Assembly: GCA_025210795.1 (NCBI GenBank)
Contig: JAOAQZ010000031.1
Location: forward strand, 1 to 64,000
Reading direction: 5' to 3'
Source of the DNA: Cohaesibacter sp.
GTDB taxonomy: Bacteria; Pseudomonadota; Alphaproteobacteria; Rhizobiales; Cohaesibacteraceae
DNA: 64,000 bases
Numbering within the stretch: the first letter of the stretch is position 1; each line of letters begins with the position of its first letter. Positions 8,904 to 17,762 of the stretch are shown here, piece after piece. The notes under the pieces were generated by a model. That model was not told the origin of the DNA. It did no database searches and was given only the letters and a program-made list of their open reading frames with translations. The position numbers were made by a program, and so were the translations under genes.

Positions 8904-9743
8904 TCAGGACGAGAGGGAAATTGGCGTCCAATAACCACCAACCTCACCGCGAATAACAAGAGGATTGGCATCAAGACGCGTCAGGCTTTCAATCTCGACC
9001 TCGGAGACAGAGAATGGCATTGCAGCGAGAATCTCGAGCCCCTCATCCGCAGCGCACTGGCTGATAATGGTCCCGCCAATGGCTGCAATTGCCGCCTCGG
9101 CACCAGTTTCTTCCTTAGCGCATAGGGCAATCAGGCGCATATCAGGCACCGTGGTATCCATAAGCGGCATGGAAAGCACAAAGGCATCCTTGGCGGCAGG
9201 CCGCCCTTCTTGCGCAATCACAGGAAGGCGCGCAATCACCCGCACGCCGCTGCCGCCCAGATCCTTCCACCACGCTCCAGAGCTTGTCGCCTCATTGGCA
9301 ACCACACCAAGGACAGACCCGTCACCCGCCAGAACGCGGGATTTAACCGCCTCTTGCGTGGCTTCTTCGCTAAACCCGACGGTAAAACCAAAATAGAAGC
9401 GCGCCACATCGCGCAGCTCTGCCCCCGGCTCAACCACCACCTCAAAGGGGGCCTGCATATGCGTAAAGGTCGCGATAATCTCGCGCCACAAATGCTCAAC
9501 CGTGGTAATGGGCAGAATTCCGCGATGCCGTCCCACAAGGCGGCGCATCATATCCACTTCGCGCCCGGGGCGAAAAGCCGCGCCGGGCTTGTCGGTCCGT
9601 TTGACCGCAATCAGCGCTTCAACAATCTCGCTGCGTTCAATCAACTGACGATGAATGGTCTCGTCAATATTATCAATTCGCTGACGCAATTCATCAAGAG
9701 TGGGCGCGCTGTTGGCGTCACTCGCAGAGACCTTATCACTCAT
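8904..9743 (-). CDS. Chorismate mutase with C-terminal domain of unknown role
   Basis: Chorismate mutase converts chorismate to prephenate, feeding the downstream hisC and tyrA. The 279-residue protein (ATG 9743) has an AroQ-type helical mutase domain at about 10-105, with LDELRQRIDNIDETIHRQL and KRTDKPGAAFRPGRE. A second domain (about 110-279) ends in WTPISLSS. It is unlike the catalytic core of prephenate dehydratase: I see no classical Thr-Arg-Phe motif. It might bind an amino-acid effector. A 116-nt gap separates it from hisC. Divergent from metX. Confidence 0.88.
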   Translation of the reverse strand: MSDKVSASDANSAPTLDELRQRIDNIDETIHRQLIERSEIVEALIAVKRTDKPGAAFRPGREVDMMRRLVGRHRGILPITTVEHLWREIIATFTHMQAPFEVVVEPGAELRDVARFYFGFTVGFSEEATQEAVKSRVLAGDGSVLGVVANEATSSGAWWKDLGGSGVRVIARLPVIAQEGRPAAKDAFVLSMPLMDTTVPDMRLIALCAKEETGAEAAIAAIGGTIISQCAADEGLEILAAMPFSVSEVEIESLTRLDANPLVIRGEVGGYWTPISLSS

Positions 9744-9814
9744 TCTTCCAGTCCACTTCATACGCAACAAACCAACAGTCAGCCCGATTGCCGCGCAAGA
9801 TTTGTTCGATATTC

Positions 9815-9832
9815 TTTCTCTTACCGCTATTC
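9815..9832 (+). repeat. Short copy of the arm of the 13.5-kb inverted-repeat element
   Basis: The 18 bases TTTCTCTTACCGCTATTC closely match the outer end of the left arm at 13537 and, inverted, the outer end of the right arm at 13776. It sits in the divergent chorismate mutase/metX promoter region, upstream of a TTGACA sequence (9868-9873) that may be the metX -35 element. No longer homology is visible, so chance cannot be excluded. Confidence 0.4.
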
Positions 9833-9944
9833 ATAAAAAAGCCGGCCCATAAAAGCAAAGAAAACATTTGACAGAAAGTAGTTTGCCCCCCTAGCTATTG
9901 CGACTATTTTAGGCAAAAGACGTCTCAAGCAAGGTGGGCACCAG

Positions 9945-11168
9945 ATGACTGAAGGGTCAGACATCAATCAGCAAGCAGAAGATATCGCCTTGCAGCAGGC
10001 CCGCACGCCCTCTTCGCAAAGCGTCACCTTTGGCGCGGACCAACCCTTGTGCCTTGATGCCGGTATCGATCTCTCCCCCCTTACCATCGCCTATGAGACC
10101 TATGGCAAGCTGAATGATGATAAAAGCAATGCCATTCTCGTCTGCCATGCCCTCACGGGCGATCAATATGCCAATTCTCCTTCTCCGGTGACCGGCAAGC
10201 CCGGCTGGTGGAACAGCATGATCGGCCCGGGAAAACCCATTGATACCGAGCGATATTTTATCATCTGCTCCAATGTCATTGGCGGCTGCAACGGCTCCAC
10301 CGGTCCAGCATCTATCAATCCCGATACAGGCAAGGCTTACGGCCTAGAACTCCCCATCATCACAATTCGCGATATGGTGCGCGCGCAAGCCATGCTGGTT
10401 GATCATCTGGGCATTGATCAGCTCTTTTGTGTGATTGGTGGCTCCATGGGCGGCATGCAGGTCATCCAGTGGGCAGCAGCCTATCCCGAGCGCTGCGCCT
10501 CGGTGGTTATCATTGCAAGCGCAGCCCACCATACCTCGCAAAATATCGCCTTTTACGAAGTAGGCCGTCAGGCCGTTATGGCCGATCCGGACTGGCATGG
10601 CGGGCGCTATCTCGATCATGGCACCACGCCGCGCAAAGGGCTGAGCGTTGCACGCATGGCCGCGCACGTCACCTATATGTCCGAGACAAGCCTTCAAAAC
10701 AAATTTGGCCGCAATCTGCAGGACCGAACTGCAAAGACCTTCTCTTTTGACGCAGATTTCCAGATCGAAAGCTATTTGCGCCATCAGGGCATGACCTTTG
10801 CGGACCGTTTTGACGCCAATTCCTATCTCTATGTCACCCGCGCCATGGATTATTATGATCTGGCAGCAGATTATGACGGACAGCTGGCCAATGCCTTTAT
10901 GGGGACGAAGACCCGATTCTGCCTTGTCTCCTTCACATCGGACTGGATGTTCCCGACAGCAGAGAGCCGCCAGATCGTGCATGCGCTGAACGCAGCCGGT
11001 GCCAGTGTCTCCTTTGTCGAGATTGATAGCGACAAGGGCCATGATGCCTTTTTGCTGGATGAACCGGAAATGTTTGACGCAATTGACGGATTCCTGAAAT
11101 CCGCCGCCAAGGCACAGGGCCTGCCTTCTCATAACCGGGAAGCCGAGAATAAGGAGGCCTCCTCATGA
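9945..11168 (+). CDS. metX: Homoserine O-acetyltransferase (or O-succinyltransferase) MetX
   Basis: MetX acylates L-homoserine, the first committed step of methionine synthesis. The 407-residue alpha/beta hydrolase has the nucleophile elbow GGSMGGMQ with Ser167. The acid residue lies in SFTSDWMFP and the catalytic His in [11 protein letters not shown] near residue 365. The early block [13 protein letters not shown] and HALTGD are typical. ATG 9945 follows AAGGTG. A TTGACA at 9868-9873 is a possible -35 element; I see no SAM riboswitch in the 5' region. It overlaps metW by 4 nt (ATGA), indicating translational coupling. Acyl-donor specificity cannot be read by eye. Confidence 0.94.
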   Translation: MTEGSDINQQAEDIALQQARTPSSQSVTFGADQPLCLDAGIDLSPLTIAYETYGKLNDDKSNAILVCHALTGDQYANSPSPVTGKPGWWNSMIGPGKPIDTERYFIICSNVIGGCNGSTGPASINPDTGKAYGLELPIITIRDMVRAQAMLVDHLGIDQLFCVIGGSMGGMQVIQWAAAYPERCASVVIIASAAHHTSQNIAFYEVGRQAVMADPDWHGGRYLDHGTTPRKGLSVARMAAHVTYMSETSLQNKFGRNLQDRTAKTFSFDADFQIESYLRHQGMTFADRFDANSYLYVTRAMDYYDLAADYDGQLANAFMGTKTRFCLVSFTSDWMFPTAESRQIVHALNAAGASVSFVEIDSDKGHDAFLLDEPEMFDAIDGFLKSAAKAQGLPSHNREAENKEASS

Positions 11169-11791
11169 GCCAGCGCCATGACAATACCCGCATTGACTTG
11201 TTGCTGGTGGCAGATATGGTCGCCCCCGGCTCCAAAGTGCTGGATGTCGGCAGTGATGACGGTTCCTTGCTCGATATCCTGTGCAACCAGCGTGATGTTC
11301 AGGGGCGCGGCATTGAATTGTCCCAAAAAGGCGTCAACCGGTGCGTGGCGCGCGGCCTTTCGGTCATTCAGGGCGATGCGGACAAGGATCTGATCTATTA
11401 TCCCGATGACAGCTTTGACTATGTCATCCTTAGTCAGACCATTCAGGCCACGCACAATCCCAAAGAGGTGCTGGAGCATTTGCTGCGCATTGGCCACAAG
11501 GCCATTGTCTCCTTTCCCAATTTCGGTCATTGGCGGGTGCGTTCAGACCTTTTGCTGCGGGGCAGGATGCCGGTCAATGATTACCTGCCCTATAGCTGGT
11601 ATGACACGCCCAACATCCATTTCTGCACCATCCGCGATTTCGTCAATCTCTGTGCCGAGACCAATGCCACCATCGAAAAGGCCCATGGCCTGAAAGCCAA
11701 TGGTGAGGCCATCAGTTTCTCGGCTCCATGGTGGTTCTGGAATATCTTTGCCGAGCAAGCCATTTTCCTGCTCAGCCGCAAGGAAGGTTAG
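11165..11791 (+). CDS. metW: Methionine biosynthesis protein MetW
   Basis: MetW is a class I SAM-dependent methyltransferase-fold protein that forms a pair with MetX in many proteobacteria and is needed for full homoserine acyltransferase activity. The 208-residue product has the nucleotide-binding motif [13 protein letters not shown] (about 21-33) and the typical MetW segments [16 protein letters not shown] and [10 protein letters not shown]. It overlaps metX by 4 nt at its start. At its end the sequence TTAG (11788-11791) provides the stop codons of both metW and the convergent methyltransferase gene. Confidence 0.94.
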   Translation: MSQRHDNTRIDLLLVADMVAPGSKVLDVGSDDGSLLDILCNQRDVQGRGIELSQKGVNRCVARGLSVIQGDADKDLIYYPDDSFDYVILSQTIQATHNPKEVLEHLLRIGHKAIVSFPNFGHWRVRSDLLLRGRMPVNDYLPYSWYDTPNIHFCTIRDFVNLCAETNATIEKAHGLKANGEAISFSAPWWFWNIFAEQAIFLLSRKEG

Positions 11792-12558
11792 GCCCGGTCC
11801 TCTTCGCGCTCGGCAGCCTCCAGATTGAAAGGCACATTGGGAGCAGGCAGGAAAATCGGCCGCAGCCCTTGCGATAATTTGCGCGTCTCTTTCGTCACAA
11901 GACCCTGATGCAGCAATTTGGTCACCTCGACAATCAGCACGCCAGAAAAGGCAGGCCAGAAGCGCGCCCCCACCTTCTCCCACGCACGGGCAGAGCCAAA
12001 AGGCGTTTTGCCCTTGAAGGGGCCAAAATAGAGCGCTTCATTCCACGCAACAGGGGTAAAAAGGGTATCACGCAGCAAATGGGTGAGCTGCCCGCGCGAA
12101 AAGGGCCGCCCATAGCCAAAGGGCGTTTGCTCCATGCGCGCCCATACGCCGCGCCTGTTGGGGACCACAATCAAAAGCCGCCCACCGGGGGTGAGAACCC
12201 GCCAGATCTCGCGCAATTGATCAGCCGGATTATCAACAAGCTCCAGCATATGGGTCAAAATAATCCGATCCATACAGGCATCGGGAAGCGGCAAACGATC
12301 ATAATCCACGAGCGAGGTAAGACACGAGCCGGTCGAGGGCCAATAAACCGCACCTTGGGTTGCGGGCATAAAAGCAAGCGTGCGATCGGCGCTTGCGCGC
12401 ATGGCACGCAGGTAAGGCGGCGTATAGCCCAACCCCAGCACAGAGAGACCTTTGAGATTGGGCCACTGATCGGCAATCTTTTCATTGATGAAACGGGCAA
12501 CCGTCCGCCCCAGCGGTTGGGCATAAAAATTGCGAAGATCAACAACATCAAGAAACAT
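11788..12558 (-). CDS. Class I SAM-dependent methyltransferase
   Basis: A 256-residue methyltransferase (Methyltransf_11-like). The SAM-binding region is LSVLGLGYTPPYLRAM, a variant glycine loop. DACMDRIILTHMLELVDNP and EIWRVLTPGGRLLIVVPNRRG are standard motifs for the family. The C-terminal third is basic and Pro-rich. The substrate is unknown. Rhizobiales often carry this gene next to gloB, and here the two are divergent with a shared 200-bp promoter region (12559-12755). Confidence 0.85.
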   Translation of the reverse strand: MFLDVVDLRNFYAQPLGRTVARFINEKIADQWPNLKGLSVLGLGYTPPYLRAMRASADRTLAFMPATQGAVYWPSTGSCLTSLVDYDRLPLPDACMDRIILTHMLELVDNPADQLREIWRVLTPGGRLLIVVPNRRGVWARMEQTPFGYGRPFSRGQLTHLLRDTLFTPVAWNEALYFGPFKGKTPFGSARAWEKVGARFWPAFSGVLIVEVTKLLHQGLVTKETRKLSQGLRPIFLPAPNVPFNLEAAEREEDRA

Positions 12559-12755
12559 TCAGCCATCGCCCTTTTGTCTTTGCGATATAGTGTGGCATCA
12601 ACATGGGGCTTGTCCAACTGCAATTCAATCTTTTGGCCAAAAGCGGCTCATTTTCAGCAAGAAGCAATTGTAAAGCCCCCCCGATTGTCAATATGCTAGG
12701 GCGAGGACACAATTGCACCAAACAATCGCATCACAAGCAAAACAGGGCCAAAATC

Positions 12756-13532
12756 ATGCAGGATCTGGATTTCCAAACTCATCTCATTCCCTGCCTTTCA
12801 GACAATTATGCGGTGTTGCTGCATGAAGCCCAAAGCGGCCAGACCGTGCTGGTCGATGCGCCCGAGGAGGAGCCCATCCTCAAAGCCCTTGCCGAGAAGG
12901 GTTGGACCCTTACCCACATTCTCATCACCCATCATCATTGGGACCATACTCAGGCGCTTGAGAGCATAAAGGCGCAGACAGGCGCCAAGGTTTACGGCCC
13001 CAAAGTCAGTCTTGATAAAGTCCCGCAAATTGATGAAGGGCTGGAAGATGGCAGCGAAGTCCCCTTTGGCGAGAGTGGTTTTTTGGCTATGGGCACCCCG
13101 GGCCATACCCTTGATCACATAAGCTATTGGATTCCTGACGCAGAAATGGCCTTTACCGGAGATGCCTTTTTCTCGCTTGGTTGCGGCCGTGTTTTTGAAG
13201 GCAATCTCAAAGATATGTGGTTCGCCATTGACCGGATCGCAAAATTACCACCAGAGACCATCATTTATTGTGGCCATGAATATACCGAGGCCAACGGCAA
13301 TTTTTGCCTCTCGATCGAGCCTGATAACGAGCATCTCAAACGCCGCATGGAAGAGGTCAAAAGCCTGCGCGCCGATGGCAAACCGACCCTGCCAACCACC
13401 ATGCTGGAAGAGCGCGCCACCAACAGCTTCATCCGCGCCAATGACCCGGATGTGAAAAAGGCATTGGGGATGGAAGGCAAGGAAGATTGGGAAGTTTTCG
13501 CAGAAATCCGCACAAGAAAAGATAATTTTTAG
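12756..13532 (+). CDS. gloB: Hydroxyacylglutathione hydrolase (glyoxalase II)
   Basis: GloB hydrolyses S-lactoylglutathione to lactate and glutathione in methylglyoxal detoxification. With ATG 12756 the protein is 258 residues long, the family length, and begins MQDLDFQTHLIPCLSDNYAVLL. The binuclear metal site motif THHHWDH is at 58-64. GTPGHTLDHISY, the metal-bridging Asp in FTGDAFFSLGCGR and CGHEYT with its metal His all appear in order. The C-terminal region with RKDNF is the substrate-binding helical domain. A longer frame to 12603 has no ribosome-binding site. Confidence 0.95.
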   Translation: MQDLDFQTHLIPCLSDNYAVLLHEAQSGQTVLVDAPEEEPILKALAEKGWTLTHILITHHHWDHTQALESIKAQTGAKVYGPKVSLDKVPQIDEGLEDGSEVPFGESGFLAMGTPGHTLDHISYWIPDAEMAFTGDAFFSLGCGRVFEGNLKDMWFAIDRIAKLPPETIIYCGHEYTEANGNFCLSIEPDNEHLKRRMEEVKSLRADGKPTLPTTMLEERATNSFIRANDPDVKKALGMEGKEDWEVFAEIRTRKDNF

Positions 13533-13536
13533 ATTT

Positions 13537-13776
13537 TTTCTCTTACCAGCTATTCCTCGCATCCGCTCGGGCCTGCGAGAGCACGCTTTGCGCTTGCCTA
13601 TCGGCCGTCGCAAAAGGAAGGATTTCCTTTTGCGGATCCTTTTCCCAAATCAATTTTGCAAGGATAAAAGAATTCGGCGAAAGCATCACGCTTTCGCCGG
13701 GAACCGATAGGTGACCGCAGCTCGACTGCGCGCCCTCGCAGGCCGACGCGCAAGCGGCGAATAGCCGTGAGAGAAA
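13537..13776. repeat. 240-bp imperfect inverted-repeat element with two internal perfect hairpins
   Basis: The left arm (from 13537) and the reverse complement of the right arm (from 13776) align over about 90 bp with scattered differences. Each arm carries its own perfect hairpin: 13609-13619/13624-13634 (11 bp, loop GGAT) and 13675-13684/13690-13699 (10 bp, loop ATCAC). The arms also share the blocks GGCCTGCGAG and CCTATCGG. The element fills the space between convergent gloB and lrp and has no convincing coding frame. It looks like a non-autonomous, palindromic repeat or a paired REP-like unit. Confidence 0.75.
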
Positions 13777-13806
13777 TAAAGATCAGGAATAGCCGGAAAA
13801 GAGGTA

Positions 13807-14298
13807 TCAAAGAGGCGCCGAGCCGAACAGCTTTTTGGCCGTCTCATTGATCAGAGTATGTCGGCGATCAAATTTCTTGGCCAGAACAATATTGGTCATG
13901 GTCCGCACCACCCCTTCAATCTCGCCAATCTCGTCAAGCAGAGCGTCCAGATCTTCCAGCTGCGGCATTTCCACAATCAAGGACAGATCAAACGCCCCGT
14001 TGACGGTGAAACAGGATGAGATTTCAGGAAATTCTTCAAGCCGCACCACAATGCGATTCTGCAGTTTGGGATCGATCTCGACAAAGACAATCGCCCGATT
14101 AAGCGTCTCAAGCGGGTCACGATTAAGCAGCACGGTAAAGCCGTCAATCACACCTTCACGCTTCAGGCGCTCGATGCGTTCATGAACCGTTGATCGCGCC
14201 ACATCCAGACGACGGCCAATCTCCGACGTGGACATACGAGCATCCCCCTGCAGCAGGCGGATCAGTTTGCGATCCAGTTCATCCAAAGTACGACGCAT
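13807..14298 (-). CDS. Lrp/AsnC-family transcriptional regulator
   Basis: A 163-residue regulator; ATG 14298 gives the standard N-terminus MRRTLDELDRKLIRLLQGDA. The helix-turn-helix is at about 20-45 (MSTSEIGRRLDVARSTVHER). The C-terminal RAM ligand-binding domain follows at about 70-145 and includes GAFDLSLIVEM. It is divergent from the amaB-like aldehyde dehydrogenase, so it is probably that gene's lysine- or aminoadipate-responsive regulator. That target is inferred from position only. Confidence 0.88.
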   Translation of the reverse strand: MRRTLDELDRKLIRLLQGDARMSTSEIGRRLDVARSTVHERIERLKREGVIDGFTVLLNRDPLETLNRAIVFVEIDPKLQNRIVVRLEEFPEISSCFTVNGAFDLSLIVEMPQLEDLDALLDEIGEIEGVVRTMTNIVLAKKFDRRHTLINETAKKLFGSAPL

Positions 14299-14649
14299 AA
14301 AAGCCCCTCCACCACTTGCCGGACATTCTGCCCAGTCCTTTTGCTCACGCCAATATGACATTACAGAATGTTGTTTAGCGATCCAAAACGCCATGACAAG
14401 CCTCGATTTTCATCAAAAGAAAAACAAGCCCTCAAATTGTCAATTTATAGCATTCTATCCAGCAATATACCGGATTTCTCCGCCAATCTATAGGGCAGGG
14501 CTAATAAGGGCCTGTTTTCCCAAAATTTGGTTGGATATATTCGATTAAATACAATGACATTTAGTCATGCCACATCAATCAGATAACAAAGATCAGATGC
14601 AAGCAGGCGGACCGTTTGCCTTGCCCTTCCTAGTATGGAGAGCCCCCAA
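14299..14649. promoter_or_regulatory. Divergent lrp / amaB promoter region
   Basis: A 351-bp AT-rich gap without a plausible gene separates the two divergent starts. It presumably holds both promoters and Lrp-type binding sites. I could not identify a convincing -35/-10 pair or a clear palindrome by eye. Confidence 0.5.
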
Positions 14650-16164
14650 ATGAGCACTCTCGCCCAAGAGACCAAATCCCTGCTGTCCGCTCTTGGCGTC
14701 AGCGATGACAAACTGACCACCTCCGGCATTGAAGTGACCAGCCCAATTGATGGCTCTGTCATTGGCCATGTTGCCGAACAAGGCGCAGCAGACACCAATG
14801 CTGCCGTCGATAAAGCCCATGAGGCCTTCAAGAAGTGGCGCACTGTTCCCGCTCCTGCCCGTGGTGAGTTGGTCCGTCTTTTGGGCGAAGAATTGCGTGC
14901 AGCCAAGGAAGATCTGGGCAAGCTTGTCACCATCGAATGCGGCAAGATCTATTCCGAAGGCCTTGGTGAAGTGCAGGAAATGATCGACATTTGTGACTTT
15001 GCTGTTGGCCTCTCTCGCCAGCTTTATGGCAAAACCATCGCATCCGAGCGCCCGGGCCACCGCATGATGGAAACCTGGCACCCCATGGGTGTGTGCGGCG
15101 TTATTTCTGCCTTTAACTTCCCCGTAGCAGTCTGGTCCTGGAACACCTGTCTTGCACTTGTTTGCGGCGATTCGGTTGTCTGGAAACCATCCGAGAAAAC
15201 ACCTTTGACAGCTCTGGCTTGCGAAGCAATCCTCAAAAAAGCTCTTGAGCGGTATGGCGATGCACCAGAAGGCCTCCATGAACTGGTCATTGGTGGCCCT
15301 GAAGCCGGTCAGGCTCTGGTGGACAATCCAAAAGCTGCCATCATCTCCGCCACCGGTTCCACCCGCATGGGTGCCGCAGTTGGCCCCCGTGTTGCCAGCC
15401 GTTTTGGTCGCTCCATTCTGGAACTTGGCGGCAACAACGCCATGGTCGTTGCCCCAAGCGCCGATCTCGACATGGCCGTGCGCGCTATCTGCTTCTCAGC
15501 TGTTGGCACAGCGGGCCAGCGCTGCACCTCCTTGCGCCGCGTTATCGCCCATGACAGCATCGCAGACGAGCTGGTTGCAAGCCTCAAAAAAGCCTATGCC
15601 ACGCTTCCGGTCGGCTCCCCTCTTGAAGAGGGCACCCTTGTTGGCCCATTGATCGACCAACAATCTTTTGACACCATGCAAGCCTCTCTTACCCAAGCCA
15701 AACAAGAAGGCGGCGAGATCTTTGGCGGTGGCCGCGCTGATGTTGCTGGCAAAGATGGCGGTTTCTACCCGATCCCTGCCATTGCTGAAATGCCGGCCCA
15801 GAGCGATGTGGTCCGCACCGAAACCTTCGCCCCGATCCTCTATATCCTGCGCTATAGCGATCTGGATCAGGCACTGGAGCTGCATAACGAGGTGCCGCAA
15901 GGCCTGTCTTCCTGCATTTTCACGTTGAACATGCGCGAAGCGGAAACCTTCATGTCGGCAGCAGGGTCCGATTGCGGCATCTGTAATGTCAATATCGGCC
16001 CATCCGGCGCAGAAATTGGCGGGGCCTTTGGTGGCGAGAAAGAAACTGGCGGCGGCCGCGAATCCGGCTCCGATGCGTGGAAGGGCTATATGCGCCGCGC
16101 TACCAACACCATCAACTATTCAGCCGAACTGCCATTGGCACAGGGCGTAAAATTCGACATCTAG
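14650..16164 (+). CDS. amaB: L-piperidine-6-carboxylate / aminoadipate-semialdehyde dehydrogenase
   Basis: This ALDH7-type enzyme oxidises alpha-aminoadipate semialdehyde (as cyclic piperideine-6-carboxylate) to 2-aminoadipate in lysine catabolism. The start at ATG 14650 is chosen because GGAGAG (14637-14642) is 7 nt before it; an ATG at 14635 would overlap that site. The 504-residue protein has Glu258 in LELGGNN and Cys292 in GQRCTS. The C-terminal block IGPSGAEIGGAFGGEKETGG, typical of the AmaB/antiquitin group, is intact. The divergent Lrp gene and the aminotransferase downstream fit lysine breakdown. The symbol is by homology with Pseudomonas amaB. Confidence 0.85.
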   Translation: MSTLAQETKSLLSALGVSDDKLTTSGIEVTSPIDGSVIGHVAEQGAADTNAAVDKAHEAFKKWRTVPAPARGELVRLLGEELRAAKEDLGKLVTIECGKIYSEGLGEVQEMIDICDFAVGLSRQLYGKTIASERPGHRMMETWHPMGVCGVISAFNFPVAVWSWNTCLALVCGDSVVWKPSEKTPLTALACEAILKKALERYGDAPEGLHELVIGGPEAGQALVDNPKAAIISATGSTRMGAAVGPRVASRFGRSILELGGNNAMVVAPSADLDMAVRAICFSAVGTAGQRCTSLRRVIAHDSIADELVASLKKAYATLPVGSPLEEGTLVGPLIDQQSFDTMQASLTQAKQEGGEIFGGGRADVAGKDGGFYPIPAIAEMPAQSDVVRTETFAPILYILRYSDLDQALELHNEVPQGLSSCIFTLNMREAETFMSAAGSDCGICNVNIGPSGAEIGGAFGGEKETGGGRESGSDAWKGYMRRATNTINYSAELPLAQGVKFDI

Positions 16165-16315
16165 CATCTATGTCCTTTGATCATGCTTAGGCAAAAAGGA
16201 CAGATGTTAAACGGATAAAATGGAGCACAGACTATTGATTTTCTTTCATTATTCTTTGTCTCCCGCATGACAGTCCCCCTATTTGGTCATGCAATCCGAT
16301 CATGTCGAAAACACG

Positions 16316-16345
16316 AAAAGAGCCGGTGAAAGCCGGCTCTTTTTA
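16316..16345. terminator. Strong hairpin with U-run, 150 bp after amaB and 52 bp before aspC
   Basis: An 11-bp perfect stem AAAAGAGCCGG (16316-16326) / CCGGCTCTTTT (16333-16343) has a 6-nt loop and is flanked by A and T runs. It can terminate amaB transcription, but its position close to the aspC start also allows attenuation of an aspC leader. Confidence 0.85.
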
Positions 16346-16397
16346 TGAAACTCTTTTACGCATCTTCTTTCCAGTCCCAAAAGACAGGGAGCCAGTC

Positions 16398-17609
16398 ATG
16401 CCTGCAACACCAGCCCTATCCTCACGGGCCCAATCCATCGGTCTTTCCAAAATTGCCCAGCTTGTTGCCCGTGCTGCCCAATTGCGCAAGCAGGGCAAGG
16501 ATGTCATTTCCCTTGGCTTTGGCGAACCTGATTTCGACACCCCGCAAAATATTCAGGATGCTGCCCTTACCGCCATGAAGGGGGGCGATACCCGCTATAC
16601 CGCAACTGGCGGCACAAATGAGCTGAAATGGGCCATCCAGCAAAAGTTTAAAAATGAAAATGGTCTGGATGTCGATCTTGATCAGATCATGGTCTGCGTT
16701 GGCGCCAAACATGTCATTTTCAACGCCTTCATGGCGACGGTTGAAAAAGGCGATGAGGTCATCATCCCAACCCCTTACTGGACCAGCTATCCAGATATCG
16801 TCAAAGTGGCAGAAGGCAGTCCTGTCTTTGTGGAATGCACCGCGAAAACGGGTTTTAAACTAACCCCAGAGGCTCTTGATGCCGCCATTACCGACAAAAC
16901 CAAATGGCTGATGCTCAACTCACCCTCCAATCCAACCGGGGCAGTGTACTCAGCCGATGAAATAACAGCACTCGCCGAGGTCATCCACAAACATCCCCAT
17001 GTCTGGATCTTGTCAGATGATATTTACGAGCATATTCGCTTTACTGATGGCCCTTATGCCACTTTGGCAGCTATTGCGCCGGATCTGGCTGAGCGGACCC
17101 TGACCATGAACGGCGTCTCCAAAGCCTATGCCATGACCGGATGGCGCATAGGCTATTGCTGTGGCCCGCAAGCCCTGATCAAAGCCATGGTCGCCATTCA
17201 GGGGCAGGCAACATCCGGCGCCAATTCCATGGCGCAGGCCGCAGCGGTTGAGGCCCTGACCGGCCCTCAGGATTTCATCACCCAATCCCGCGCAACCTTC
17301 CTTAAGCGGCGCGACCATGTGGTGGCATGGCTCAATGCTTGCCCGGGGCTCGAATGCCAAACTCCGGACGGGGCCTTTTATGCCTTCCCAAGTTGCTCTG
17401 GCACTTTTGGCAAGAAAACCCCGCAAGGGAAAAGCATTGAAAGCGTGGATGATTTGGCAAGCTACCTGCTCGACCATCATGATGTCACCATCATTCCCGG
17501 CACAGCCTTTGGCAGCCCCGGCGAATTCCGCATCTCTTACGCAGCCTCCCTCTCTATTCTGGAAGAGGCCTGCAAACGCATCAGAGAAGGCTGTGAGGCT
17601 TTATCATAG
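16398..17609 (+). CDS. aspC: Aspartate-type aminotransferase (class I, type Ib)
   Basis: A PLP enzyme of the alphaproteobacterial AatA/AspC kind; besides aspartate such enzymes can accept prephenate or 2-aminoadipate. ATG 16398 follows AGGGAG and yields 403 residues, the family length. MLNSPSNPTGAVY, SDDIYEHI and NGVSKAYAMTGWRIGY (PLP Lys242) are all conserved, and FRISYAAS carries the carboxylate-binding Arg. The neighbouring amaB-like gene makes transamination of 2-aminoadipate an attractive but unproven role. It ends at its own strong terminator. Confidence 0.9.
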   Translation: MPATPALSSRAQSIGLSKIAQLVARAAQLRKQGKDVISLGFGEPDFDTPQNIQDAALTAMKGGDTRYTATGGTNELKWAIQQKFKNENGLDVDLDQIMVCVGAKHVIFNAFMATVEKGDEVIIPTPYWTSYPDIVKVAEGSPVFVECTAKTGFKLTPEALDAAITDKTKWLMLNSPSNPTGAVYSADEITALAEVIHKHPHVWILSDDIYEHIRFTDGPYATLAAIAPDLAERTLTMNGVSKAYAMTGWRIGYCCGPQALIKAMVAIQGQATSGANSMAQAAAVEALTGPQDFITQSRATFLKRRDHVVAWLNACPGLECQTPDGAFYAFPSCSGTFGKKTPQGKSIESVDDLASYLLDHHDVTIIPGTAFGSPGEFRISYAASLSILEEACKRIREGCEALS

Positions 17610-17638
17610 TACCCAAAGCCATCAACACGGCCATTACG

Positions 17639-17679
17639 AAAAAAAGACCGGCCTTGCCTCATCAAGGCTGGTCTTTTTT
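17639..17679 (+). terminator. Rho-independent terminator of aspC
   Basis: A long stem pairs the A-rich arm 17639-17656 with 17663-17679 around the loop CCTCAT and ends in a T6 run. It lies 30 nt after the aspC stop. Confidence 0.9.
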
Positions 17680-17717
17680 GTGCGCTTTTCTCGCGAGTGC
17701 TTTTGATCGCCAAAGGA

Positions 17718-17734
17718 ATGTTATAATGTAACAT
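17718..17734. promoter_or_regulatory. Zur-box-like operator before znuC
   Basis: The 17-bp sequence ATGTTATAATGTAACAT has perfect 6-bp arms (ATGTTA/TAACAT) around 5 bp and matches the alphaproteobacterial Zur site pattern of GTTATA-type half-sites. It is 28 bp before the znuC start. A further half-site-like GTAACATT follows at 17746-17753. Confidence 0.8.
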
Positions 17735-17762
17735 AATTCCAAGACGTAACATTGCGAGCAAT

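Noticed and set aside
9836..9944. SAM-II or SAM-V riboswitch before metX
   Set aside because: The expected conserved GCTAAAAAGG-type segment and its pairing loop are not present; only a normal ribosome-binding site is visible.
13598..13810. 70-codon open frame on the minus strand in the gloB/lrp gap
   Set aside because: It lies within the inverted-repeat element, has no ribosome-binding site and its apparent coding follows the repeat arms.
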